Positions 6,855 to 14,174 of a DNA stretch of 25,857 nt are shown here, piece by piece (position 1 is the first letter of the stretch; the number at the start of each line of letters is the position of its first letter). The DNA is from Methylotenera_A sp046594885 (GTDB lineage: Bacteria > Pseudomonadota > Gammaproteobacteria > Burkholderiales > Methylophilaceae), in contig JBKJRD010000055.1 in assembly GCA_046594885.1 (NCBI GenBank), positions 1 through 25,857 of the forward strand. Reading direction: 5' to 3'. The position numbers and the translations under genes are program-made. The notes below the pieces were generated by a model. The model was given only the letters and a program-made list of their open reading frames with translations. It searched no databases and was not told the origin of the DNA.

Positions 6855-7793
6855 ATGCTGGGTTTTTTCGTGTTACTCAGCACGTTTATGCTGGCTTCTT
6901 GCAGTGCTGTTGGTGTGCGCGAAGTCACGCAAAACAATCAATTACCGCGCTATGTAGAACACACGAACACGCCATTTTTTCCGCAAGAAGACTATCAGTG
7001 CGGCCCAGCGGCGCTGGCTACTGCGCTTAATAGCGTTAATATTGCGATTAGCCCAGAACAACTCACGCCTGAAGTCTATATTCCCAGTCGAAAAGGTAGC
7101 TTGCAAATTGAAATGCTAGCCGCCGCCAGACGTCATGGCGCATTAGCGATTCAAATTCCGCCTAAATTAGAAGCCATTATGCAAGAAATTGCTGCAGGTA
7201 ACGTGGTGCTTGTCATGCAAAATTTAGGTCTATCGTGGGCGCCATCTTGGCATTACGCGGTGGTGGTTGGCTATGATTTAAACAAAGAATTAATATGGCT
7301 GCGCTCGGGCACATTTAAACGATTTGAAATGACTTTAAGTACTTTTGCGCGCACTTGGGCACGCACTGAAAACTGGGCTTTTGTTGCTTTACCACCAGGT
7401 AATATGCCAGCTAGTGCTAAGCCTGATGAGACAATTAAAGCGCTGCTTGCTTTTGAAAAAAATGCTTCAATGGGCGATAGCAAAAAAGCTTATCAAGCCG
7501 CGGTTAAGCGCTGGCCCGATAATTTGGTATTGTTGATGGGTTTGGGCAATAGCGCATATAAAGCCAACGATTTTGAAACCGCTGCAGCTGCGTTTAATCA
7601 GGCAATTGAAGCGCATCCAACAGCGGCTGCGGCTTACAACAACTTGGCCAATGTGTTGCTAGCGCAAAATAAAGTGCTTGAAGCTAAAACAATAGCAGAA
7701 AAAGGTTTAACATTAGTTGGCAAAAATGACCAACTCAAAGCACAAATCAATCAAACATTAAGCGAAATTAAATCGCATCAAAACAAACTTTAA
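6855..7793 (+). CDS. PA2778 family C39-like cysteine peptidase lipoprotein with TPR repeats
   Basis: Start chosen at ATG 6855, which has CAGG seven bases upstream; the frame also opens at TTG 6810 and ATG 6837. From this start a short signal ends in a lipobox L-A-S-C (Cys16), so the mature protein is probably lipid-anchored. The peptidase-like domain shows Cys48 in Y-Q-C-G-P-A-A-L and His132 in S-W-H-Y-A-V-V-V-G-Y, the C39 (papain-like) Cys and His. C39 domains usually cut after double glycine in leader peptides, but stand-alone lipoproteins of this family have no proven substrate. The C-terminal third holds at least two TPR units (about residues 215-285). The gene partners the PA2779-type protein just upstream. 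Confidence 0.82.
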   Translation: MLGFFVLLSTFMLASCSAVGVREVTQNNQLPRYVEHTNTPFFPQEDYQCGPAALATALNSVNIAISPEQLTPEVYIPSRKGSLQIEMLAAARRHGALAIQIPPKLEAIMQEIAAGNVVLVMQNLGLSWAPSWHYAVVVGYDLNKELIWLRSGTFKRFEMTLSTFARTWARTENWAFVALPPGNMPASAKPDETIKALLAFEKNASMGDSKKAYQAAVKRWPDNLVLLMGLGNSAYKANDFETAAAAFNQAIEAHPTAAAAYNNLANVLLAQNKVLEAKTIAEKGLTLVGKNDQLKAQINQTLSEIKSHQNKL

Positions 7794-7888
7794 ACGCTAG
7801 CGTGTTTCAATGAACCTACACTTGTTTTATAAGCACTATTTGCATTGAGCGGTTCCTTTATTGATTTAAATTATCTATAGTTAGCACT

Positions 7889-9262
7889 ATGCTTGCGTAT
7901 CAATTTAAAAAAGTAAACCAGTATTTAAATAGCCACGCTAAGGTGCTGGCTTTCTCAATGCTTATTTTGTTCAGTTGTATTAGTATTTCAGAATCATTAA
8001 TCAATGCAGAATACGCTAAAGCAGGCGTAGATGTAAAAATAGCTGCTGCAGATTTTGCAAGCACGCTGCAGGCGAAAGTGAATCGACGGCTCAATGTGAT
8101 TCTGTTTATGACCAGTGGATTATCGAGTTATTTAACGGTTTATCATCAAGCGTTAGAACCTCAAAAAATACAGGCGATACTCGCCGATCTGTACGCCAAA
8201 ACGCACAACGTACGTAATTTTGCCATCGCTGTTGGTTACAAAATTAGCTACATTTATCCGATGAAGTCGAATGAAAAAGCTTTGGGTGTAGATTACCGCG
8301 ATATTCCAGAGCATTGGCCTCAGGTGAAACAAGCTATCGCAGCTAGACAAGGTGTGATAGCGGGACCTGTAGAATTAATTCAAGGTGGCACGGGCATCAT
8401 TTATCGCCAGCCAGTTTATATTGATGGAGCCTACTGGGGCCTTTTGTCCACAGTGATTAATGTAGATTCTTTTTTGCAGGATACCTTTAAAAATATACCC
8501 AGCGATCATTACGCCTTTGCCATCCGCTTAAAACAATCAGGCAAGGTTTTTTTTGGTGATGCAAGCTTGTTCAAAAACCGTAAAGCCGTTATATCAGAAA
8601 GTAATTATCCTGGCGTTAAGTGGCAATGGGCGGTGTTGCCAGTAGCCGAAACCAGCTCACGTTTGCTTATCGCAACCAGAATCATGGGCATTGTTATCAG
8701 CCTATTATTAGCAACTTTGGCTTACTTCTTTTTAAACGAAAGAAAAGCGTTAACTTCGCAAGCGCTGCAAGATAGCTTAACTGGCCTTGCCAACAAGCGC
8801 CAAATAGATGCAAAATTGCTGCACGCACTGGCGCAAGCTAAACGCTACAAACATCACATTGCCGTTATGTTTATCGATGTGGATCATTTTAAAAAAATTA
8901 ATGATACCTATGGCCACGATGTAGGCGATGAGCTATTAAAAGTAGTGGCTAAAAAATTGCAGGCATGCATTCGCGAAGTAGACACTCTGGCTAGAGCTGG
9001 CGGCGATGAATTTATATTGTTGCTAGATGCTTTAAATGCGCCAGAAGATGCAAGATTGGTGGCCGATAAAATACTGCGTTTATTTAAAGATGAAGTAACT
9101 TTAATGGGCCACAGCATTAAAGTTACGCTCAGTGTTGGCGTTGCTAATAATGCGCACAGTAAAGATGAAACCGTCAAAACATGGTTGAAAAAAGCCGACA
9201 TTGCTTTATATGCGGCCAAAGCTGCTGGTAGAAACGGCTTTCAAATGTTTGAAGATGTCTAA
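7889..9262 (+). CDS. Diguanylate cyclase with CHASE-like periplasmic sensor domain
   Basis: 457 aa inner-membrane c-di-GMP synthase. TM1 is about residues 18-36 and TM2 about 258-282. Between them is a periplasmic domain resembling CHASE, with the block V-R-N-F-A-I-A-V-G-Y and the G-x2-Y-R-Q-P-V-Y segment; CHASE domains sense small extracellular ligands. The GGDEF domain is complete: D-S-L-T-G-L-x-N-R-R-like entry at 295-305, metal-binding Asp330, catalytic G-G-D-E-F at 371-375, and an R-E-V-D inhibitory I-site at 362-365, five residues before it. It should therefore be active and product-inhibited. No EAL domain is present. It counterbalances the HD-GYP protein further along the window. Confidence 0.92.
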   Translation: MLAYQFKKVNQYLNSHAKVLAFSMLILFSCISISESLINAEYAKAGVDVKIAAADFASTLQAKVNRRLNVILFMTSGLSSYLTVYHQALEPQKIQAILADLYAKTHNVRNFAIAVGYKISYIYPMKSNEKALGVDYRDIPEHWPQVKQAIAARQGVIAGPVELIQGGTGIIYRQPVYIDGAYWGLLSTVINVDSFLQDTFKNIPSDHYAFAIRLKQSGKVFFGDASLFKNRKAVISESNYPGVKWQWAVLPVAETSSRLLIATRIMGIVISLLLATLAYFFLNERKALTSQALQDSLTGLANKRQIDAKLLHALAQAKRYKHHIAVMFIDVDHFKKINDTYGHDVGDELLKVVAKKLQACIREVDTLARAGGDEFILLLDALNAPEDARLVADKILRLFKDEVTLMGHSIKVTLSVGVANNAHSKDETVKTWLKKADIALYAAKAAGRNGFQMFEDV

Positions 9263-9332
9263 TTTTTGTACAGCAATTTAGCGCTAATGATGAAGCTTTA
9301 ATCAACCGAATTTCAATTCAGGGACATAAGCC

Positions 9333-9515
9333 ATGCCTAACCAAGAGATTAAAAACAGCAAATATTCCGCGCATGCCAAAGCGTTAGAAGAGCACCAAAT
9401 GCTACTAGAAAAACTGCATCTCGATGCCAATATTCGTTTAGATGAAATTAACAACTCGCTTGAAAAACTCACTTTAACGTTAGAAGAATACCTAAAAGTG
9501 ATTGGTATTCCCTAG
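9333..9515 (+). CDS. 60-aa probable coiled-coil protein
   Basis: Function unknown. Residues about 12-57 are rich in Leu, Glu and Lys with a roughly heptad hydrophobic pattern (A-L-E-E-H-Q-M-L-L-E-K-L, then I-x2-S-L-E-K-L-x3-L-E-E-Y-L), suggesting a helical or coiled-coil protein. An AGGGA box about nine bases before ATG supports translation. No cysteines and no signal peptide; probably cytosolic. An ACTTAACCC motif follows 10 bases after its stop. Confidence 0.6.
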   Translation: MPNQEIKNSKYSAHAKALEEHQMLLEKLHLDANIRLDEINNSLEKLTLTLEEYLKVIGIP

Positions 9516-9630
9516 TTATTGCAATACTTAACCCTATTTTTGGGTCAATTTTAATATTCAGCTTCAATTAAGCTTAATTGGTTATATTCATCTGCGTAGT
9601 CACCTATTTAACTGATTTTGGAGATGAAAA

Positions 9631-9960
9631 ATGACTGATCTTAACAAAACAATCGCGCTGGCCTTTACCATCGCTAGCCTTAATTTTATAGCGCCAACTA
9701 GCGCGCTTGCCGATGATGAAGATCCCGAAAAAATGCACTTAATTGCAAAAGCGGCTGGCTTAATTACGCTAGAGCAAGCCACGCAAAAAGCGCTGGCAGC
9801 CAAGCCAGGTAATGTGATTGAAGTGGAATTGGAAAGACGAAAATTTCCGCAAGGCTGGGATTACGAATTTGAGATTATCGATGCACAAGGCCAAGAATGG
9901 GACGTGGATATTGATGCAAAAACAGGTGAAGCGCGCAAAGTTTCAAAAGATTGGTTTTAA
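9631..9960 (+). CDS. Periplasmic PepSY domain protein 1
   Basis: 109 aa with a signal peptide ending near T-S-A-L-A (residue 27), so it is exported. The mature part is a single PepSY domain: L-E-Q-A-x5-A-L-A, then V-I-E-V-E-L-E, Y-E-F-E-I-I-D-A-Q-G and W-D-V-D-I-D-A-K-T-G-E. PepSY domains are known from peptidase propeptides and are common as secreted partners of two-component systems; an inhibitory or sensing role is inferred only. A GGAG box lies before ATG. It is followed by a paralogue and then a response regulator/kinase pair, which suggests it helps sense an envelope signal. Confidence 0.85.
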   Translation: MTDLNKTIALAFTIASLNFIAPTSALADDEDPEKMHLIAKAAGLITLEQATQKALAAKPGNVIEVELERRKFPQGWDYEFEIIDAQGQEWDVDIDAKTGEARKVSKDWF

Positions 9961-10016
9961 ACTTAACCCTTTTTTTGAGGCAATAATTCACACCAAAATA
10001 GTGGTTAACTACTGCT

Positions 10017-10325
10017 ATGCCATTTAAAATTGATTCGATTATTGTCATCATATTGCTGTGGTTAATTAGCTTTAATTTCGCCCATGCAGAAGAAGATTAC
10101 GCGCTGGCCAGAAAGCTCAGGCAGCAAGGCCAAATTTTATCGCTAGAGCGCATTTTTGCGCTGGCATTGGCTAACCAAAAAGGCGAAATAATTGAAGCAG
10201 AGTTTGAACAAAAAAAAGGCCGTTATATTTATGAGATTGAAATTTTAGACGCCAACAGTCAAGTATGGGAGCTAAAGCTGGACGCTAAAACTGGGCAATT
10301 GATTGAAATGGAGCTAGATGATTAA
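10017..10325 (+). CDS. Periplasmic PepSY domain protein 2
   Basis: 102 aa, signal peptide to about F-A-H-A (residue 24). The PepSY domain parallels the gene before it: L-E-R-I-F-A-L-A-L-A, I-I-E-A-E-F-E, Y-I-Y-E-I-E-I-L-D-A and W-E-L-K-L-D-A-K-T-G-Q. The two are clear tandem paralogues that have diverged. The stop lies 28 bases before the response regulator start; an 18-base tandem duplication covers this junction. It probably belongs to one operon with the two-component genes and acts as an accessory periplasmic factor; that role is an inference. Confidence 0.85.
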   Translation: MPFKIDSIIVIILLWLISFNFAHAEEDYALARKLRQQGQILSLERIFALALANQKGEIIEAEFEQKKGRYIYEIEILDANSQVWELKLDAKTGQLIEMELDD

Positions 10326-10353
10326 ATGATTCTAGACGATTAAATGAAGCTAA

Positions 10354-11031
10354 ATGACTATCATGCGACTTTTACTGGTTGAAGATGATGCCATATTAGG
10401 CCCACAAATGCGTAGCGCTTTGCACCTTGCTGGATACGCTGTGGATGTGGCTACTGATGGCGCACAAGCAGAGGTTTTGGGTGAGATTGAGCCTTATGAT
10501 ATTGTGGTGCTAGATTTGGGTTTGCCCAAACAATCGGGGTTAAGTGTGCTAACAAAATGGCGCGCTAAAAATAATGCGGTGCCAGTGGTGATACTAACCG
10601 CACGCGATACTTGGCAAGAAAAAATCGCTGGCTTTAAGCTGGGTGCAGATGATTATTTGACCAAGCCTTTTCAAATGCAAGAGCTGTTGGCTAGATTAAG
10701 CGCGGTGCTAAAGCGTAGTCAGCAAACGCATGCAAAACCATTGGTTTTGCCAGATTTAGAATTAGATGAAGACACGCAAACGCTGATTCGTGAGGATGGT
10801 GTGCAAGATCAGTTAACCAGCACAGAGTATCGATTATTGCGCTACTTTATGTTAAATCGCGGCAAGGTTTTATCTAAAAGCAAAATCACTGAACATGTGT
10901 ATGCGTATGACAGCGATAAAGACAGCAATGTGATTGAAGTCTATGTAGCGCGTTTACGGCAAAAAATTGGCGATGATTGTATTCAAACCAGGCGCGGTCA
11001 GGGTTATGTGTTTAATCCACAAAACAAATAG
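10354..11031 (+). CDS. OmpR/PhoP-family response regulator
   Basis: 225 aa. The receiver domain has the acidic pair Asp11-Asp12, phosphoacceptor Asp54 (V-V-L-D-L-G-L-P), Thr82 and Lys104 (T-K-P-F). The C-terminal winged-helix DNA-binding domain includes L-T-S-T-E-Y-R-L-L and the recognition-helix region S-N-V-I-E-V-Y-V-A-R-L-R-Q-K-I, then the R-R-G-Q-G-Y wing. An ATG three codons later (10363) is an alternative start. Its stop is three bases before the kinase ATG, so the two are translated together. Targets are unknown; the PepSY genes upstream are natural candidates for its regulon. Confidence 0.94.
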   Translation: MTIMRLLLVEDDAILGPQMRSALHLAGYAVDVATDGAQAEVLGEIEPYDIVVLDLGLPKQSGLSVLTKWRAKNNAVPVVILTARDTWQEKIAGFKLGADDYLTKPFQMQELLARLSAVLKRSQQTHAKPLVLPDLELDEDTQTLIREDGVQDQLTSTEYRLLRYFMLNRGKVLSKSKITEHVYAYDSDKDSNVIEVYVARLRQKIGDDCIQTRRGQGYVFNPQNK

Positions 11032-11034
11032 TGC

Positions 11035-12372
11035 ATGAGTCTGAATAAGCAGCTTTCTGCTGGGCTTGCGATTAGCTTGGCGATACTGCTGGGCTTGCAA
11101 TGGGCTGCCATGCGCGCTGTTTTTTCACATTTATTGCAACAACAATTGGTCAATAGCTTGAGTCAAGATGCCGAGAGCTTGCTTGCGGGTATTGAGTTTG
11201 ACCAAAATAATGTGTTCACTCTAGACCCAAAAAGAGCTAATCCAGTTTATCAGCGCCCATTTTCTGGTCATTATTATGCGATTATTACCGACCAGCAGTT
11301 TGCCTATTCGCGCTCACTTTGGGATGCTGATCTAGGCGATTTAAAGGCACTTCACTTAAAGGCTGGCGCAACAAATACCATCAATCTGCTTGGCCCACAA
11401 AAGCAAAAGCTATTAATAAAAGTACAGTCTTATCGCAAACATAATCAAGTTATCAGCATTGCAGTGGCTGAAGATTTAGCCAGTTTGCATCAAGCATTGC
11501 AGCAGTTTCAATGGATTTATGGCGCAATATCATTAGCCATTCTCATTATTTTATTGCTCATTCAACGTCAAATTGTTATCAATAGTTTAAAACCATTAAC
11601 TTTAATTCGACAGCAATTAGCGCAACTAGAAGCAGGCAAAATTGACCAAATTGCATCATTAGGCCCAAACGAAATTGCGCCAGTGATTGCAGAATTTAAT
11701 CGCTTGCTCAAAGTGATTAGCAATCAAAGTCGGCGCTCGCGCGATGCTTTGGGTAATCTTGCGCATGCATTAAAAACTCAGCTTGCCATATTGAATCAGA
11801 CTGCTGAGCAATCTCGCCATATAAAACTGACTGAAACGATTGATGCAGCCACCACAACCATGCGCCATATTATAGAGCGTGAGTTAAAACGCGCGCGCTT
11901 GATGGGCAATGCGCTGCCTGGTAAGCGTGTCGATGTGCGAGAAACAAGCGCTTGGCTAGTGAAAACCCTGCAATTAATATATGCAGAAAAATCACCTAAT
12001 ATCACAACGCACATTGATGAACATGTGCAATATACAGGTGACGAGGAAGATTTGACCGAACTGCTGGGCAATGTGCTGGACAACGCCTGTAAATGGTGCA
12101 ACAAAAACGTGTACTTAACCATTAAAACTGAGCAAAAAACCATACTGATTAAGGTAGAAGATGATGGCGCAGGTTGTGCCATTAATACGCTGGACGATTT
12201 AACTAAACGCGGGTTTCGTTTGGATGAGTCGATCGCTGGCAGCGGGCTTGGTTTGGCGATTGTTTACGATATTGTGCTGCATCATGGCGGCACAATTGGC
12301 TTTGGGCGATCTGCCTTGTATGGTGGTTTAAGCGTCAATATTCATTTACCCAATAGCAATGCTATGCATTAA
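11035..12372 (+). CDS. PhoQ-like sensor histidine kinase
   Basis: 445 aa. TM1 about 8-30 and TM2 about 160-177 enclose a periplasmic sensor region of some 130 residues; a HAMP-like linker follows. The dimerisation helix carries His244 in N-L-A-H-A-L-K-T-Q-L-A, which has the PhoQ-type spacing but Gln where most kinases have Pro. The ATPase domain has the N box N-V-L-D-N-A-C-K-W-C, G1 box D-D-G-A-G and G2 box G-S-G-L-G-L-A-I-V, all intact. Its partner is the response regulator immediately upstream. PhoQ senses Mg2+, acidity and cationic peptides in enterics; the ligand here cannot be inferred, but exported PepSY proteins in the same run may take part. Confidence 0.92.
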   Translation: MSLNKQLSAGLAISLAILLGLQWAAMRAVFSHLLQQQLVNSLSQDAESLLAGIEFDQNNVFTLDPKRANPVYQRPFSGHYYAIITDQQFAYSRSLWDADLGDLKALHLKAGATNTINLLGPQKQKLLIKVQSYRKHNQVISIAVAEDLASLHQALQQFQWIYGAISLAILIILLLIQRQIVINSLKPLTLIRQQLAQLEAGKIDQIASLGPNEIAPVIAEFNRLLKVISNQSRRSRDALGNLAHALKTQLAILNQTAEQSRHIKLTETIDAATTTMRHIIERELKRARLMGNALPGKRVDVRETSAWLVKTLQLIYAEKSPNITTHIDEHVQYTGDEEDLTELLGNVLDNACKWCNKNVYLTIKTEQKTILIKVEDDGAGCAINTLDDLTKRGFRLDESIAGSGLGLAIVYDIVLHHGGTIGFGRSALYGGLSVNIHLPNSNAMH

Positions 12373-12485
12373 AAAATATCAATTTAACGTGTATTTTTAG
12401 CGGTTTTCGTGGGTTAAGTTAATCCTTATTTCCGGATAAATAATTCGATTTTCCTTGAAATAAAGTCTTGTCATCTACTATTTTC

Positions 12486-12525
12486 TTGACATTGTTTCTA
12501 TATTTATGGAAATATAGAAACAATG
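12486..12525 (+). promoter_or_regulatory. arsR operator palindrome and -35 box
   Basis: TTGACA (12486-12491) is a consensus -35. From 12490 to 12525 runs a perfect inverted repeat with 16-base arms, CATTGTTTCTATATTT and its complement, around ATGG (12506-12509). The right arm ends in the ATG of arsR. Its position is that of an ArsR autoregulatory operator. TATATT at 12499-12504 inside the left arm could be a -10 element. Confidence 0.75.
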
Positions 12526-12846
12526 CAAAATCATTTAGCAGTACTACAACTTTCATCCATTGCGCAAGCGGCGCGTTTGCAGATATTTCGACTATTAGTG
12601 CAAGCGGGTGAAAATGGTTTGGCCGCAGGTCATATTGCAGAAACGCTACATCTTCCAGCAAGCACTTTGTCTTTTCATCTTAAACAACTCAGTCACGCCG
12701 GGCTGATTGATGCGCGCCAAATAAGCCGCTTTATTTATTACTCGGCAAATTACCCAGCTATGAATGGATTAATTGCTTATTTAACTGAAAATTGCTGTGC
12801 AGGCGGCAACGATTGCAATGTTGCACCAATCTGTCATCCGCAATAG
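12523..12846 (+). CDS. arsR: ArsR-family arsenite-responsive repressor
   Basis: 107 aa winged helix-turn-helix repressor. The HTH spans about residues 35-62 (H-I-A-E-T-L-H-L-P-A-S-T-L-S-F-H-L-K-Q-L). The usual E-L-C-V-C-D metal site of plasmid R773 ArsR is absent. Instead the C-terminus holds Cys91-Cys92, Cys98 and Cys104; the C-C-x5-C spacing is that of the As(III) site described for the Acidithiobacillus ferrooxidans ArsR (Cys95, Cys96, Cys102). Arsenite or antimonite binding should release it from DNA. The start codon lies within the right arm of the operator palindrome, so the transcript would be leaderless or nearly so and no ribosome-binding site is visible. An acr3 gene follows 28 bases after the stop. 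Confidence 0.9.
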   Translation: MQNHLAVLQLSSIAQAARLQIFRLLVQAGENGLAAGHIAETLHLPASTLSFHLKQLSHAGLIDARQISRFIYYSANYPAMNGLIAYLTENCCAGGNDCNVAPICHPQ

Positions 12847-12874
12847 CCGCACACTAATGCAAAACGAGAGCGCC

Positions 12875-13933
12875 ATGAAACTAGCTACTACACAGTCGAT
12901 TAATCAGCCTGAAATTGGCAACTTTGAACGCCACTTAACGTGGTGGGTGCTTGCATGTATTGTGCTTGGCATAGTATTTGGCCAGATGTTTCCTGGTTTC
13001 TTTCAGTCAGTTGGCAACCTAAAAATGGCAGAAGTTAACTTACCCATCGCGTTTTTAATCTGGCTGATGATTATTCCTATGCTACTTAAAATAGACTTTA
13101 GCGCCATGCAACAAGTGTTTGCGCATACTAAGGGCATTGGCGTCACGCTGTTTATTAATTGGCTGGTCAAACCGTTTTCTATGGCATTGCTTGCCTGGTT
13201 ATTTATTCGGCATTTATTTGCAGATTTATTGCCAGCAGACCAAATTGATAGCTATATTGCAGGTTTAATTTTGTTAGCTGCTTCGCCGTGTACGGCAATG
13301 GTGTTTGTGTGGAGCAATTTATGCGGTGGCGAGCCCAAATTTACCTTATCGCAAGTGGCCATTAACGATGTGATAATGCTGTTTGCTTTTGCGCCATTAG
13401 TGGCTTTTTTATTAGGCATTTCCAGCATATCTGTGCCTTGGAACACGCTGTTTTTATCGGTAGTGCTATTTATTATTGTGCCCATTTTAATCAGCCAAAT
13501 CATCCGAAAATTATGCTTACTCAACAATCAGCAAGCATTACAGCAGCTATTAAACCAATTACAGCCTTGCTCAATGCTTGGTTTGCTGGCAACTTTGCTG
13601 CTGCTGTTTGGCTTTCAGGGTCAGCAAATATTGGCGCAACCACTCGTTATTGCGCTGTTAGCAGTGCCCATTACCATTCAAGTTTATTTCAATTCAATGC
13701 TTGCCTATTGGCTAAACAAAAAACTCAATGTAGCCCATTGCGTTGCAGGGCCATCTGCCTTGATTGGCGCTTCTAATTTTTTTGAATTAGCAGTTGCAAC
13801 GGCCATTGTTTTATTTGGTTTTAATTCGGGTGCAGCGCTTGCAACAGTGGTGGGCGTGTTAATAGAAGTGCCAGTAATGCTATCAATAGTAGCGATTGTG
13901 AATAAAAGTCGCGCTTGGTATGAATTGAGTTAA
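12875..13933 (+). CDS. arsB: ACR3-family arsenite efflux permease
   Basis: 352 aa, about ten membrane spans, the standard size for ACR3 (bile acid/arsenite transporter superfamily, not the ArsB/NhaD fold). The start ATG 12875 has GAGAG four bases upstream; the frame also opens earlier (12797), overlapping arsR, but that gives an unusually long N-terminus. The signature A-S-P-C-T-A-M-V-F-V-W-S contains the conserved cysteine needed for arsenite transport. Later signatures I-N-D-V-I-M and a G-x-S-N-x-F-E-L-A-V-A block are also present. It exports As(III) across the inner membrane under control of the preceding arsR. No arsC reductase is visible nearby, so arsenate would need reduction elsewhere. 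Confidence 0.93.
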   Translation: MKLATTQSINQPEIGNFERHLTWWVLACIVLGIVFGQMFPGFFQSVGNLKMAEVNLPIAFLIWLMIIPMLLKIDFSAMQQVFAHTKGIGVTLFINWLVKPFSMALLAWLFIRHLFADLLPADQIDSYIAGLILLAASPCTAMVFVWSNLCGGEPKFTLSQVAINDVIMLFAFAPLVAFLLGISSISVPWNTLFLSVVLFIIVPILISQIIRKLCLLNNQQALQQLLNQLQPCSMLGLLATLLLLFGFQGQQILAQPLVIALLAVPITIQVYFNSMLAYWLNKKLNVAHCVAGPSALIGASNFFELAVATAIVLFGFNSGAALATVVGVLIEVPVMLSIVAIVNKSRAWYELS

Positions 13934-14040
13934 CGCGATGTATTTTGGTGATAGACATCACATTTAATCGCCTAATTTAACGGTTTTGAATCTATTTAGC
14001 CTGCGTTAAAAATACAATTCGATTAAAAATATGCACATCA

Positions 14041-14078
14041 ACTTAACCCAAAAAATAGGGTAAATTTTTGGGTTAAGT
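14041..14078. terminator. Hairpin between convergent genes, possible bidirectional terminator
   Basis: ACTTAACCCAAAAA (14041-14054) and its exact complement (14065-14078) enclose a 10-base loop. It lies between the 3' ends of the acr3 gene and the fadL-type gene. The A/T runs inside the stem could serve as the U tract in either direction, although no further T run follows. The outer nine bases are the recurrent ACTTAACCC motif. Confidence 0.5.
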
Positions 14079-14174
14079 AATTATTAGCGCTTTTGTTTCA
14101 GGCCATTCAAGAATAATTTATATTAAACAAAACTAAAAAATCGCAGGTTTTTAATCAATTTTAAAGGTTAAGTT

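Noticed and set aside
7794..7803. Perfect 10-base palindrome ACGCTAGCGT after the C39-like gene
   Set aside because: Too short, no loop and no T run to be a terminator, and no second copy nearby.
12419..12661. 80-aa minus-strand frame across the arsR promoter
   Set aside because: It overlaps the palindrome and the first third of arsR; no ribosome-binding site or protein similarity.
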